DNA of 64,000 nucleotides, taken from an uncultured Bacteroidota bacterium. GTDB taxonomy: Bacteria; Bacteroidota; Bacteroidia; Chitinophagales; Saprospiraceae. Made by a program: the position numbers and the translations under genes. The stretch is from the NCBI GenBank assembly GCA_937861115.1, contig CALMBD010000303.1, positions 1 to 64,000 of the forward strand, in the 5' to 3' direction. Positions 29,149 to 37,852 of this stretch are shown piece after piece; the first letter of the stretch is position 1; each line of letters opens with the position of its first letter. The notes below the pieces were generated by a model. It saw nothing but the letters and a program-made list of their open reading frames with translations. It was not told where the DNA came from and ran no database searches.

Positions 29149-29442
29149 AATTGTTCGTAAAATTCAGTGGTGAAGATTTTGGAGTTGGGTAGCACGGACG
29201 GTGCATACAAAACGTAAAGATGAAGCGCTCCGGGATTATGGCGTTGAAAACCCTAAGAAATATTTAAAAAATTCAACGGCTGAGTGTTCGGGTTTGGTAT
29301 ATATCCTGAAACAGAATTTTAACATATCCGATCCGAATGGGCACAACTGCCCGGGATAGTGTGGTTTGCAATTAGTGTTTTAAGACTTTCCCGCTTTGCA
29401 TCACCTGCTCATACGGGCTTTTCAATTCCGGTATGTTTCTCG
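29149..29442. other. Intergenic stretch with no supported gene
   Basis: Between the start of the TraB/GumN-type gene and the hairpin repeat I see no ORF with coding character and no RNA gene. A TTTACGTTTTG near 29212-29222 on the minus strand loosely resembles a promoter but does not fit TAnnTTTG exactly. Confidence 0.4.
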
Positions 29443-29564
29443 CAGATTTCACACAGATTTATTTCGCGCAGATTTGACACAGAAAGTCTGCGCGAAATCT
29501 GCGCGAAATAAATCTGTGTGAAATCTGTGCGAAATAAATCTATGCGAAATAAATCTGCGCGAAA
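29443..29564. repeat. Long hairpin repeat built from CGCAGATTT words
   Basis: A perfect 33-bp inverted repeat pairs 29443-29475 with 29495-29527 around a 19-base loop. The arms are made of short words such as CAGATTTCACACAGATTT and TTTCGCGCAGATTT. The unit GCGAAATAAATCT recurs three times, at 29503, 29529 and 29544, extending the element on the right. It lies just outside the terminator of the adhesin gene and has the same building words as the hairpin at 55217-55311. Confidence 0.85.
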
Positions 29565-29565
29565 C

Positions 29566-29601
29566 AAAAAAATGCCACCCCGCAACAACAGGATGGCATT
29601 T
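29566..29601 (-). terminator. Rho-independent terminator of the giant T9SS gene
   Basis: On the minus strand AAATGCCATCC (29601-29591) pairs with GGGTGGCATTT (29580-29570) around a 10-base loop, with one G-T pair, and a run of T follows immediately. It lies 21 bases after the stop at 29622. Confidence 0.8.
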
Positions 29602-29621
29602 TCAAACAAAAGACTTTCGAT

Positions 29622-32600
29622 TTACCTCAATAACGCAATATCGCCCTTCAACGTTTCCACATCGCCGTTGGAGTATCGCAGCACGATGTAATAGACGTAA
29701 ACATCACTCGGCGCATCCTTGCCGTCGACCTTCCCATCCCAGCGTTCTTTTCCGGGCGACGATTCAAATACTTTATCGCCCCAGCGGTTGAAGATGATGA
29801 ATTGGGTGATCTCCGTATTGCTGCCGAAAAGCAGCGGACCGAAAGTGTCGTTTACGCCGTCGCTGCCGGGGGTAAAGGCATTGGGCACGGCCAGGCATCG
29901 TTTGAAGTCGTACGTAACCGGCGCGGATTCATCCGAACAGCCGTTCGCAGCCGTGGCGATCACAGTAAAGGTCGCGCTGCCTTCCGGAACGGACGGTACA
30001 AACGTGACCGAATCACCTGTAACGCCCGGTATCGTGCTGCCGTCAATGGTCCAGGTCAGTACGGCAGACGCCGGTGTTGCCGAACTCTTCAACGTGATGG
30101 GTACGCCGATACAAACCGTGTCGGTCGGATCCGGCGCCGCGGTGATGTTTTCGACCGATACGCCGGGTATGACCGTCAGCCGCACCGTATCCGATTCCAC
30201 GCAGTTGGCGCCGAAGGAGAGTGTTGCGGTATAGGTGGTGCTTGTCAGCGGATTTACATTGAAGGTATTACCCAGGAAATTGCCGGGCGTCCAGGTAACA
30301 TTGCCCGGTGTGCCTGTGGTGATCGCCGTCAGCGTAGCGCCGTCGCCAAAACAGATGGTCTGGTCCGGGCCGGCGTCGAGGGTAGCCGCTGCGACGGTGA
30401 TCGTGACGGGCTCCTGTATGGTGCAGTCGGCGTTGGAGGCCGTGACCGTGTAGGTGGTCGTGGTAGTCGGGGTCGCAACCGGCGTGGCGCTGTTCGGGTT
30501 GTTCAGGCCCGTTGCCGGCGACCACGAATAGGTGACGCCCGGTTCCGAAACCGTGTTGAGCGCCAGGCTTTCACCGAGACAGATGGTCGTGTTTTCGGCC
30601 AGATCGAGCGCGGGGATAGGCAGTACGGTGATGGTAACCTCATCGGTGAAGAAACAATCGGCGCTGAAGGCTATCGTAGCGGTATAGGTTGTAGTCACCG
30701 TCGGGTTTACATTGATGGAGTTGCCGGTAAGGTTGCCGGGCGTCCAGGTCACCGTGCCGGGGGTGCCTGTAGTTACCGCCGTCAGTGTAGCGCCTTCGTT
30801 TGCACAGATGGTTTGGTCGGGGCCGACATCAATAGTCGCCGACACGACGGTTACATTTACCTCCGCTTCAATATCACAGGCGGCGCCGGAAGTGGTCAGC
30901 GTATAGTTGGTGCTGGTTGTCGGTGTCGCAACCGGCGTCGCGCTGTTGGGATTGTCCAGACCGGTCGGAGGCGACCACAAATACGTCACACCCGGTTCTG
31001 ATATGGTATTGAGTTGGACGCTTTGGCCGAGGCAGAGCACCGGATTTTGCGGAAGGTTGAGCAATGGTAGCGGCAGTACGTTGACTGTTACGCTTGCGCC
31101 CGACGGACAGGGCACATCCTTGGCGACAATGGTATAGGTCGTAGTCACCATGGGCGTGGCTGTGGGGTTGGGGCAATCGGAGCAGGACAACGTGGTTGGC
31201 ATGTCCTGCCATTCCAGCGTGAGGCCGGGCGGATCAGCCGTGACGGTGATCTGCGCAGACTCACCGGGGCAAATATCCGTCGGGTTAACCGTTGCCATAA
31301 TGGTCGGCGGTATGGCAACCGGAACTTCAATAGAAGAAGTGTCCCTGCAACCCCGGTTGGTCACGATCCGCTCAAAAATATGTGTGGAGGTAGCAGTAAT
31401 AACCATGTTCCAGTTTTCGAGCGGGGTTTCCTGACCGCTGAACGGCAACCATTCGATCATAATGTCGGGGAAATTGGCAGGCTCGTAGGTCGGGGAAATG
31501 AGGTAAACCGTGTCGCCGGGGCAATAGATTTCCTTGTCCATTTCCCGGATCAGCGATTGATCGGGCAGGGAGTCTACACGAATCCGTACGGAGTCGCTGA
31601 CGAAGCAGCCGTTGATGGTATAAGAAGCAAAAACGGTAACAGATTCGTCGGGATACGCTTTGACCGACGGGCCGGTCGTGGTGTTCAGGTAGAACGAGGG
31701 CGACCATTTTACATCTGCCCCTGTCGGGCTGAACAGAGCGTTCAGTGCCACGGTATCGCCCAGGCATATCTCGTAATAATCATCCCCCTGAATTTCCACG
31801 TCGGCGGCGATCACATTGATCTTGACCGAAGCGGTTTGGGAACAGTAGTTGTTGGCGCTGGTGGCCACCAGGGTATAAGTGGTGGTCGCATCCGGCAGGG
31901 CAATCGGCCCGGAACTGGAGGCATCATCCAGGCCAAGGGTGGGCGTCCAGCTATACTCAGTCGTCGAGCTGAGCACATTGGCCAGTTGTACCGGGTAGTT
32001 CTGGCAAACCGTCGTATCCGTTGTGGTCAGCACCGGGAAAAACAGGGTGTCGACATTGATCGTCACCTGGTCGCTGACGGAGCAACCGGCAATGGAGACC
32101 GTAGCGGTGTAGGTTGTGGTAGCCAGTGGTGTTGCCACGGGTGTGGGGCTGTTCGGGTTATCCAGTCCGGCAGCAGGTGTCCACACCAGTCCGGTGTTGT
32201 TCACATTGTTATTGGCCTGGAGCAGGACCGCAGTGCCCTGGCAGATGTTGGTGGGTGTCAAGGCAACCACTTCGATTTCCGGGTCAATGATCCGGATATA
32301 AACGGAATCGACATCCACGCAGCTCGATACGGTACCGGTCACTTCAAGCCAGATGTCCTGGGTCGGAGTGATGGTCGGATTATTGATGAAAGGGTTGCTG
32401 ACGGCTCCGGGGGGCGCCCAGAAGTAGTTGGAAGCGCCTTCAGCCTGCAGTTGCAGCGTGCTGCCGGCACATACGAACAGGGTGTCGCCGCCGATCACAT
32501 TCACCGTGACATTATCCGCCAGTTCCACCGTAAGTGTTTTGTACACCACCGTTCCGCAACCGAAATTATTGGACAACGAGATGGTGATCGTTTCGGTGCC

Positions 32601-34541
32601 TTCCATCAAGGCATCGGGAAGTGGAACGATCGGGAAAGACAAGGTGGTTTCACCTGCCGGGAAAGTAATGATGGGCGGTATGTTAAGGGTGTAGTCGGTT
32701 CCGAGTGTTGCCGTGCCGCCGACGGTGACGATGAAACTGGTTGGCTGGTCAAACGGCTGCGAGAGCGAAATGACCAGTTGATCCTGGGTGCCGGAGCAGT
32801 CTTCAATAAAATAGTCGATACCGCTGGCAAATTGTACCGCCAGATTGGGCGTGCCGCCCTGTATCTTGGATACAAAAACGCCGGAGTCGAACGCCTCATC
32901 GGCGCGGTCGGCCACGGCCAGTTTCAGGTGATAGGTATTACACGGAATTACCGGTGTGCGGGCCGTCAGGGTCTTTTTGATGCCCAGAGAGTCGGACGTT
33001 AACCCGTCGTACTGGAGCGCTTTGTTGTTGTTAAAGCTCCAGGGCTGGTTGTTGCGGTAATACTGCCAGTTGAGCAGGTTGTTCACACTGTTGATCTGCA
33101 CGAATGTGTTGGAGTTGGGCAGTGTGGCAATATTGAGTGCTCCCCCAAGGCCCGGATCACCTACAATGCCGGGACCCGAAACGAGGAAGGCGAATATGTC
33201 GTTGAAGTTGCTGTTGACGTATTCCGGGTACTCTTCCGAGCCGAATACGTATTCAAAGGTCAACTCGTCCGTGGCTACGAAGACATCCAGTTCCACGATA
33301 CAGGCATCATTCGACGCCAGGCCGTTGCCTTGCTGCACGGAGAGGTAGTCCAGGTCCGCGTCGCCGGGATCGTTGGGGAAGAACGGGGCAACGCCCAGAC
33401 CGGCGCCCGTCTGGTTGTTCGGGCCTACGGCAATCTGTGCGCTTCCAGATGTCAGGATCAAACCCTTGTCGAGACCCAGGTCATTGTTGTCGGTAGGGAA
33501 ACTGAACGTGCCGTAAGCGCCGTCGCCACAGTTGATGTTGGTGACGGTTACGGTTGTGGCGGGGGTGGAAACGGCATCTACGATGTCGTCGGCAGTAATA
33601 TTGGTGTTTACCGTCATTTGCTCCGGCGCTGTACACGGTGTTGAACTGCACACCCAGTGTCCTTTCCAGCCTTCCAGTTCGTTGGTCGCATCGGACGTGA
33701 ATTGCACGGTCAGGCAACCGCTACTGGCCTGTACGGTAAAACAGACACCGCCGCCGGCGGCTTGCTGGGCAGTAAAACCTCCGTCCTGCAATTGGGAAAT
33801 AATCGGCGAGTTGATGTCCGGCCCGTCGTAAAACGTCAGCGCATCCCCGCTAAAGAGGCCGCCGTTGCCGATTTCGATGTTATAGTATTCCAGGGTAAAC
33901 GTGATACATCCGGAAGGATCGTTGGGGCAAATATTGAATACATAGTCTTCGTCGGGGCCGTAATCGTTATCAGGCCCGCCAGAATCATACAAGGTGCCTT
34001 CGCACAGCCCTGAACCGCCCTCGTCGATGGTTGTGATGGGCGGAATTTTGTCTACACACAAGGTAAATTCACCCCAGTTGGGCGTTGCGGTCTGGGAGTA
34101 GTCGGATACCCGGATGAAATAAGGCAGCCCGGGCGTCAGGCCTGTCACATCGAGAAACAAGGTGTTTTCTCCGACATCTGCCTTGGCGCACAGCAATTCA
34201 GCCAGTCCGTCGAACTCGCAGTCGCCACGGTAAACCGCAAACTCCGGGTTTACAATGGAGTTGCCCACACCGGTCAGGGTAATCCGGAAATCGAACAAGG
34301 TATCCGGGCAGGTAAACATGAACCATACATCCCGGTGCGCAATGCCGCTGTTAAAACAGCTGGGAGCATTGTCGTTGCCTATATCGGTAGGTGTGGCGTT
34401 CACATTGGTATAAACATCGGGGGAGCAAGAGGGTGCAAAGCCGAGATCTATGATGCCGGAGCAGTCGTCATTGACCGGAGTTTGCGCGGAAAGCGTGCAG
34501 ATGGTGCAAAGCGCTGCGATCAGGATAATGTGTTTTTTCAT
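29622..34541 (-). CDS. Giant multidomain surface adhesin with T9SS type B sorting domain
   Basis: The 1639-residue protein starts with signal peptide MKKHIILIAALCTICTLSAQ. Domains in order: an N-terminal beta domain, a CUB-like domain near 185-305, a choice-of-anchor L domain near 330-560 (YVFGSEEYPEYVNSNFNDIFAF), a Calx-beta-type segment (LPDALMEGTETITISLSN), about ten Ig/PKD-like repeats with CxGxxxxL starts, and a gliding-motility-associated C-terminal domain with PNAFTPGSDGVNDTFGP, IFNRWGDKVFE and the final DIALLR. It should be exported by T9SS and displayed on the surface. A 453-bp repeat unit is duplicated in tandem within it. The likely role is adhesion or matrix building. It closes with a clear terminator. 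Confidence 0.92.
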   Translation of the reverse strand: MKKHIILIAALCTICTLSAQTPVNDDCSGIIDLGFAPSCSPDVYTNVNATPTDIGNDNAPSCFNSGIAHRDVWFMFTCPDTLFDFRITLTGVGNSIVNPEFAVYRGDCEFDGLAELLCAKADVGENTLFLDVTGLTPGLPYFIRVSDYSQTATPNWGEFTLCVDKIPPITTIDEGGSGLCEGTLYDSGGPDNDYGPDEDYVFNICPNDPSGCITFTLEYYNIEIGNGGLFSGDALTFYDGPDINSPIISQLQDGGFTAQQAAGGGVCFTVQASSGCLTVQFTSDATNELEGWKGHWVCSSTPCTAPEQMTVNTNITADDIVDAVSTPATTVTVTNINCGDGAYGTFSFPTDNNDLGLDKGLILTSGSAQIAVGPNNQTGAGLGVAPFFPNDPGDADLDYLSVQQGNGLASNDACIVELDVFVATDELTFEYVFGSEEYPEYVNSNFNDIFAFLVSGPGIVGDPGLGGALNIATLPNSNTFVQINSVNNLLNWQYYRNNQPWSFNNNKALQYDGLTSDSLGIKKTLTARTPVIPCNTYHLKLAVADRADEAFDSGVFVSKIQGGTPNLAVQFASGIDYFIEDCSGTQDQLVISLSQPFDQPTSFIVTVGGTATLGTDYTLNIPPIITFPAGETTLSFPIVPLPDALMEGTETITISLSNNFGCGTVVYKTLTVELADNVTVNVIGGDTLFVCAGSTLQLQAEGASNYFWAPPGAVSNPFINNPTITPTQDIWLEVTGTVSSCVDVDSVYIRIIDPEIEVVALTPTNICQGTAVLLQANNNVNNTGLVWTPAAGLDNPNSPTPVATPLATTTYTATVSIAGCSVSDQVTINVDTLFFPVLTTTDTTVCQNYPVQLANVLSSTTEYSWTPTLGLDDASSSGPIALPDATTTYTLVATSANNYCSQTASVKINVIAADVEIQGDDYYEICLGDTVALNALFSPTGADVKWSPSFYLNTTTGPSVKAYPDESVTVFASYTINGCFVSDSVRIRVDSLPDQSLIREMDKEIYCPGDTVYLISPTYEPANFPDIMIEWLPFSGQETPLENWNMVITATSTHIFERIVTNRGCRDTSSIEVPVAIPPTIMATVNPTDICPGESAQITVTADPPGLTLEWQDMPTTLSCSDCPNPTATPMVTTTYTIVAKDVPCPSGASVTVNVLPLPLLNLPQNPVLCLGQSVQLNTISEPGVTYLWSPPTGLDNPNSATPVATPTTSTNYTLTTSGAACDIEAEVNVTVVSATIDVGPDQTICANEGATLTAVTTGTPGTVTWTPGNLTGNSINVNPTVTTTYTATIAFSADCFFTDEVTITVLPIPALDLAENTTICLGESLALNTVSEPGVTYSWSPATGLNNPNSATPVATPTTTTTYTVTASNADCTIQEPVTITVAAATLDAGPDQTICFGDGATLTAITTGTPGNVTWTPGNFLGNTFNVNPLTSTTYTATLSFGANCVESDTVRLTVIPGVSVENITAAPDPTDTVCIGVPITLKSSATPASAVLTWTIDGSTIPGVTGDSVTFVPSVPEGSATFTVIATAANGCSDESAPVTYDFKRCLAVPNAFTPGSDGVNDTFGPLLFGSNTEITQFIIFNRWGDKVFESSPGKERWDGKVDGKDAPSDVYVYYIVLRYSNGDVETLKGDIALLR
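30234..31143 (-). repeat. Tandem duplication of a 453-bp unit inside the adhesin gene
   Basis: Segments 453 bases apart are closely alike: TGCCGGGCGT at 30281 recurs at 30734, and GTCGCAACCGGCGT at 30472 recurs at 30925, with long similar flanks. The period is 151 codons, so frame is kept. At protein level each unit holds a pair of Ig-like domains with GPDQTIC, TTGTPG, TWTPGN and NPNSATPVATPT. Boundaries are approximate. Confidence 0.8.
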
Positions 34542-34705
34542 TTGTGTGTAGCAGTTGTCAAAATCAGGATTTGCCGGGCGTTTTTACAAAGATTACGGCC
34601 GCATGGGCGAGCCAAAAATAAAGAGACCTTTGTGAACGCCAAATCGCTGCTGGCCTTTTGTGTCGCACAATGGCAGATGTGATCGAAAAAGTGTCGTTTA
34701 CCCGC

Positions 34706-35113
34706 CTAATGTCGGCATTTTTTTAACGAAGTCCGTACTTCTTCGATCATAAACGGCTGGTTTTGGTTGCCCCAACTGGTGTTGACAAAGTTTAAAATGT
34801 TCGCGACCTGTATTTCGGAAAGCGATTCCACACCCGGCATTTGTTCGGCGTAAACTTTTCCGTTTACCACGATCGTATCGTGAATTCCGTGAATGACCAA
34901 GCAAGGTAACTGATCGCGGTTGTTTTTCAAATAATCCGCACCGGCAAGCGGGGGAATCAGTGCATTCAGCCCTTCTCCATGGTCCATGTGACAATTGGAA
35001 CAATTGACCTTATACAGACGCTCACCTTCCTTGTAAGGGTTGGGCTGGCAGGCTGTGACAAGAAAAAGGGCAAACAAGCCGGAAGCGGCCCCTAAGTGTT
35101 TGAGTTTTGTCAT
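34706..35113 (-). CDS. Cytochrome c lipoprotein
   Basis: The 135-residue protein has a lipoprotein signal with Cys22 (LVTAC), then a single c-type haem motif CSNCH at residues 38-42 and a likely distal Met in EQMPG near residue 91. The size and plan are those of a small class I monohaem cytochrome that carries electrons on the outer face of the inner membrane or in the periplasm. It is the last gene of a three-gene minus-strand cluster, 18 bases after the SCO gene, which points to a link with cytochrome oxidase. The Cys near the C-terminus (KKCRH) is unusual but not a haem site. Confidence 0.9.
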   Translation of the reverse strand: MTKLKHLGAASGLFALFLVTACQPNPYKEGERLYKVNCSNCHMDHGEGLNALIPPLAGADYLKNNRDQLPCLVIHGIHDTIVVNGKVYAEQMPGVESLSEIQVANILNFVNTSWGNQNQPFMIEEVRTSLKKCRH

Positions 35114-35131
35114 AATAGCGAAAGAACCGGT

Positions 35132-35755
35132 TCATTTGGGAAATTGCTCCGCAAGCAGCCGGTCTATATCTTTCATAAACCGGTCGACCTCCTCTGCATT
35201 TGTGCCGTCGCAAAAAGAACGCACATGCCGGTTTTTATCCACCAGAATCAACCTTCCGGAGTGGTCGAAGCCGCCCGGCACATCCGGATCTTCCGTCGCC
35301 ACGCTAAAATAGTTATCTGCGATGCCGTATATCTCGTCATGGTCGCCCGTGACGAGGTGCCAGTGTTTGGCGTCGATCCCGAGTTTTTCGGCGTGGCGTT
35401 TCAGCGCGGCCACCGTGTCGTTGCGAATGTCGATAGAGTGGGAGAGGAGTACTACCCGGTCGTCGTTTTTATATTTTTCGTATATCCGCAACCCGTTCTT
35501 TTTCACCTTGGGGCAAATCGTCGGGCAATGGATGAAAAAGAAATCCACGACATAAATCTTTCCGGCAAAGGTGGCATTGGTCACCGTCTGGCTATCCTGG
35601 TCGACAAACGAGAAATCGGGGATGGTCGGATATACGGTATCGCCTGCCGGCGATATGTCGCGTTCGCCTAAAATAGGCAATGTTGAGTCGGACGGCGATT
35701 GCATACACGCTGCAAATCCGCTGACAATCAGAAAGATAAATAGTGTTTGTTTCAT
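35132..35755 (-). CDS. SCO family copper-binding thioredoxin-like lipoprotein
   Basis: The 207-residue protein has a lipoprotein signal (lipid Cys17) and a thioredoxin fold with the SCO copper ligands: Cys77 and Cys81 in CPTICP and His165 in GGFDHSGRL. SCO proteins deliver copper to the CuA site of cytochrome c oxidase subunit II or act as thiol reductases in its assembly. The start overlaps the stop of the upstream metal-binding gene by four bases. With the cytochrome c gene downstream, the cluster looks like a copper and respiratory unit. No oxidase subunit gene lies in the window. Confidence 0.93.
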   Translation of the reverse strand: MKQTLFIFLIVSGFAACMQSPSDSTLPILGERDISPAGDTVYPTIPDFSFVDQDSQTVTNATFAGKIYVVDFFFIHCPTICPKVKKNGLRIYEKYKNDDRVVLLSHSIDIRNDTVAALKRHAEKLGIDAKHWHLVTGDHDEIYGIADNYFSVATEDPDVPGGFDHSGRLILVDKNRHVRSFCDGTNAEEVDRFMKDIDRLLAEQFPK

Positions 35756-36312
35756 TCCGGCAACAGTTTTTTGCCCGCTTCCAGGGCAGCGCGAATATCA
35801 TCGCGGCTCTTTTCGATCTTTTGTTTTTGATCCTGCAGGTATTTCACGGCGTCGTCTTTGGCCATGCCTGCCGGCTTCTTGTACTCCGCCATCCAGCCCA
35901 TCATGCCGGCCTCGGCCTTCTCCATGGCGGCCAGCACGTCGTTGTACTTTTCCGCCACTTCTTTCGTCATGCTCATTCTGGCCATCATTTCCTTGATCCG
36001 GCGACTTTGGCGGTTCATTTCGGCCATGTCCTTCATCGCTTCGTCGTGGATGGCTTCCGTTTCTTTCGACAGTGCCTCGGCCTCGGCGGGCAACTCTTCC
36101 GGGGCGGCAACTGCGCGCGGTTCCAGGTCCATGCCGCATACGGGGCATTGGCCGGGCTTGGTGTACATTTTCCCTTTTTCACAGTCCATGGGACAGGCAT
36201 ATACCGTGGACCCATCAATGGCTGTAGTCGAATCGGCGGGTTTGCCCTGGTTGCCGTGGCCGCAGGAAGCAAGTATCAGGCTGAGGAAAACGATCTGTGT
36301 GATGTATTTCAT
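35752..36312 (-). CDS. Lipoprotein with heavy-metal-binding domain and Met-rich helix
   Basis: I start at ATG 36312, where the signal MKYITQIVFLSLILASCG with lipidated Cys begins; an upstream in-frame start would add 35 residues ahead of the signal. The 186-residue product holds a heavy-metal-binding domain of the type fused to copper ATPases and efflux proteins: YACPMDC, then KPGQCPVCGMDLEP. The remainder is a long helix rich in Met and Glu/Lys (EMMARMSM). It heads an operon with SCO and cytochrome c, so a role in binding copper in the periplasm is likely, by inference. A TATCTTTG promoter element lies 24 bases upstream. Confidence 0.85.
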   Translation of the reverse strand: MKYITQIVFLSLILASCGHGNQGKPADSTTAIDGSTVYACPMDCEKGKMYTKPGQCPVCGMDLEPRAVAAPEELPAEAEALSKETEAIHDEAMKDMAEMNRQSRRIKEMMARMSMTKEVAEKYNDVLAAMEKAEAGMMGWMAEYKKPAGMAKDDAVKYLQDQKQKIEKSRDDIRAALEAGKKLLPE

Positions 36313-36336
36313 AGACGAGATTTGTTTGACAAAGCA

Positions 36337-36344
36337 CAAAGATA
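36337..36344 (-). promoter_or_regulatory. Bacteroidota -7 promoter element for the copper/cytochrome operon
   Basis: TATCTTTG on the minus strand matches TAnnTTTG and ends 24 bases before the ATG at 36312. The following sequence fits a single transcript across three genes. Confidence 0.5.
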
Positions 36345-36510
36345 GCGATCCGTTTGTTGCCGGAGAAAGAAGGCTAACTGTAATGCCAAAACAGATTTTC
36401 TTTTGGAATGACTCCAAATTTCATCCCGGCATGGCGAAAAGGAATGTTTAGATTTGTGCAATTTTTGATAACGGTCGGGCGACGTCGCGGCCCGGATAAA
36501 ATTACCTTGA

Positions 36511-37842
36511 ATGCTTCTAGCCATCTCTCCTGTCGACGGGCGCTATGCCGACAAGACAAAGGAACTTGCCGATTATTTCAGCGAATATGCGCTCATCCGG
36601 TACCGGGTTTTTGTTGAAATTCAATATTTTATCGCGCTGTGTCAGTATGGGCTGCCGCAACTGACGTCGTTTGAAGATGACAAGATCGACGACCTGAACG
36701 GCATTTTTGAGAACTTCAGCATGGCCGACGCGGAGCAGATCAAGGCCATTGAGCGGACGACCAACCACGATGTAAAGGCCGTCGAGTATTTTCTCAAGGA
36801 GCGTTTCGATGCGCTTGAACTGGTGGAGTTGCGCGAATTTGTCCATTTCGGGCTTACTTCCCAGGATATCAACAATACAGCCACCCCGCTGCTGTTCAAA
36901 AATGCCCTGGAACAGGTGTATTATCCGCTGCTCCAGCGCCTGCGCGACCATCTCGAACAACTGGCCCAGGACTGGTCGCACGTGCCCATGCTCGCGCGCA
37001 CGCATGGCCAGCCTGCATCGCCGACACTGCTCGGAAAGGAGTTCAGGGTGTTCGTCGAACGGATTGATGTTCAACTCGAACTATTGAAACAGGTGCCGCA
37101 TCGCGCCAAATTCGGCGGCGCAACAGGCAATTTCAACGCGCATTACGCCGCTTATCCCGATTACAACTGGCAGCAGTTCGGCGATGACTTTGTCCGCGAG
37201 TTTCTCGGACTGGAGCGCTCCCAACACACCACTCAAATCGAGCATTACGACTGTCTTGCCGCTCAGTTTCAGGCACTTGGCCGCATCAATACCATACTGA
37301 TCGACTTCGTCCGAGATGTGTGGACCTACGTTTCGATCGAGTACTTTCGCCAAAGGACGGTCAAGGATGAAGTCGGCTCTTCCGCCATGCCCCATAAAGT
37401 GAATCCCATCGACTTTGAAAACGCAGAGGGCAACCTCGGTCTGGCTAACGCATTATTTCAGCACCTTGCGGAAAAACTGCCCGTTAGCAGGCTTCAGCGC
37501 GACCTTACAGACTCCACCGTGTTACGGAATATCGGTGTACCGATGGGGCACACCATCATCGCGTTTAAATCCATCCTGAAAGGGTTGGGAAAACTGATGC
37601 TCAACGAAGGCCAGTTGTTCGACGACCTGGAAGACAACTGGATGGTCATCGCAGAGGGGATACAGGTTATCCTGCGCCGGGAAGGGTACCCTCAACCCTA
37701 CGAGGCGCTGAAAAACCTCACCCGGGGCCGCGCCCTTGTTACACGAGAGGTGCTGCACGAGTTTATTGACAGTCTGGACATCGCAGATACGGTAAAAGAC
37801 GAACTGAAACAACTGACGCCGCACAATTACGTCGGCGGTTAA
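36511..37842 (+). CDS. purB: Adenylosuccinate lyase
   Basis: The 443-residue enzyme catalyses two steps of purine synthesis: removal of fumarate from SAICAR and from adenylosuccinate. It has the superfamily signature SSAMPHKVNP with the flexible catalytic loop, the ARTHGQPASPT block with its active-site His, and the opening ISPVDGRYADKT of the long PurB type found in E. coli and Bacteroidota. Length is usual. It is divergent from the copper/cytochrome operon and convergent with the downstream glycosyltransferase gene. Confidence 0.97.
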   Translation: MLLAISPVDGRYADKTKELADYFSEYALIRYRVFVEIQYFIALCQYGLPQLTSFEDDKIDDLNGIFENFSMADAEQIKAIERTTNHDVKAVEYFLKERFDALELVELREFVHFGLTSQDINNTATPLLFKNALEQVYYPLLQRLRDHLEQLAQDWSHVPMLARTHGQPASPTLLGKEFRVFVERIDVQLELLKQVPHRAKFGGATGNFNAHYAAYPDYNWQQFGDDFVREFLGLERSQHTTQIEHYDCLAAQFQALGRINTILIDFVRDVWTYVSIEYFRQRTVKDEVGSSAMPHKVNPIDFENAEGNLGLANALFQHLAEKLPVSRLQRDLTDSTVLRNIGVPMGHTIIAFKSILKGLGKLMLNEGQLFDDLEDNWMVIAEGIQVILRREGYPQPYEALKNLTRGRALVTREVLHEFIDSLDIADTVKDELKQLTPHNYVGG

Positions 37843-37852
37843 ATCCCTGTCA

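Noticed and set aside
29409..29609. 66-codon frame across the hairpin repeat
   Set aside because: Its residues (FRADLFRIDLFRTD) are the translation of repeated DNA words, with no independent support.
31380..33002. 540-codon open frame on the plus strand
   Set aside because: It is antisense to the clearly coding adhesin gene and its translation has no domain or signal; it comes from the codon bias of the real gene.
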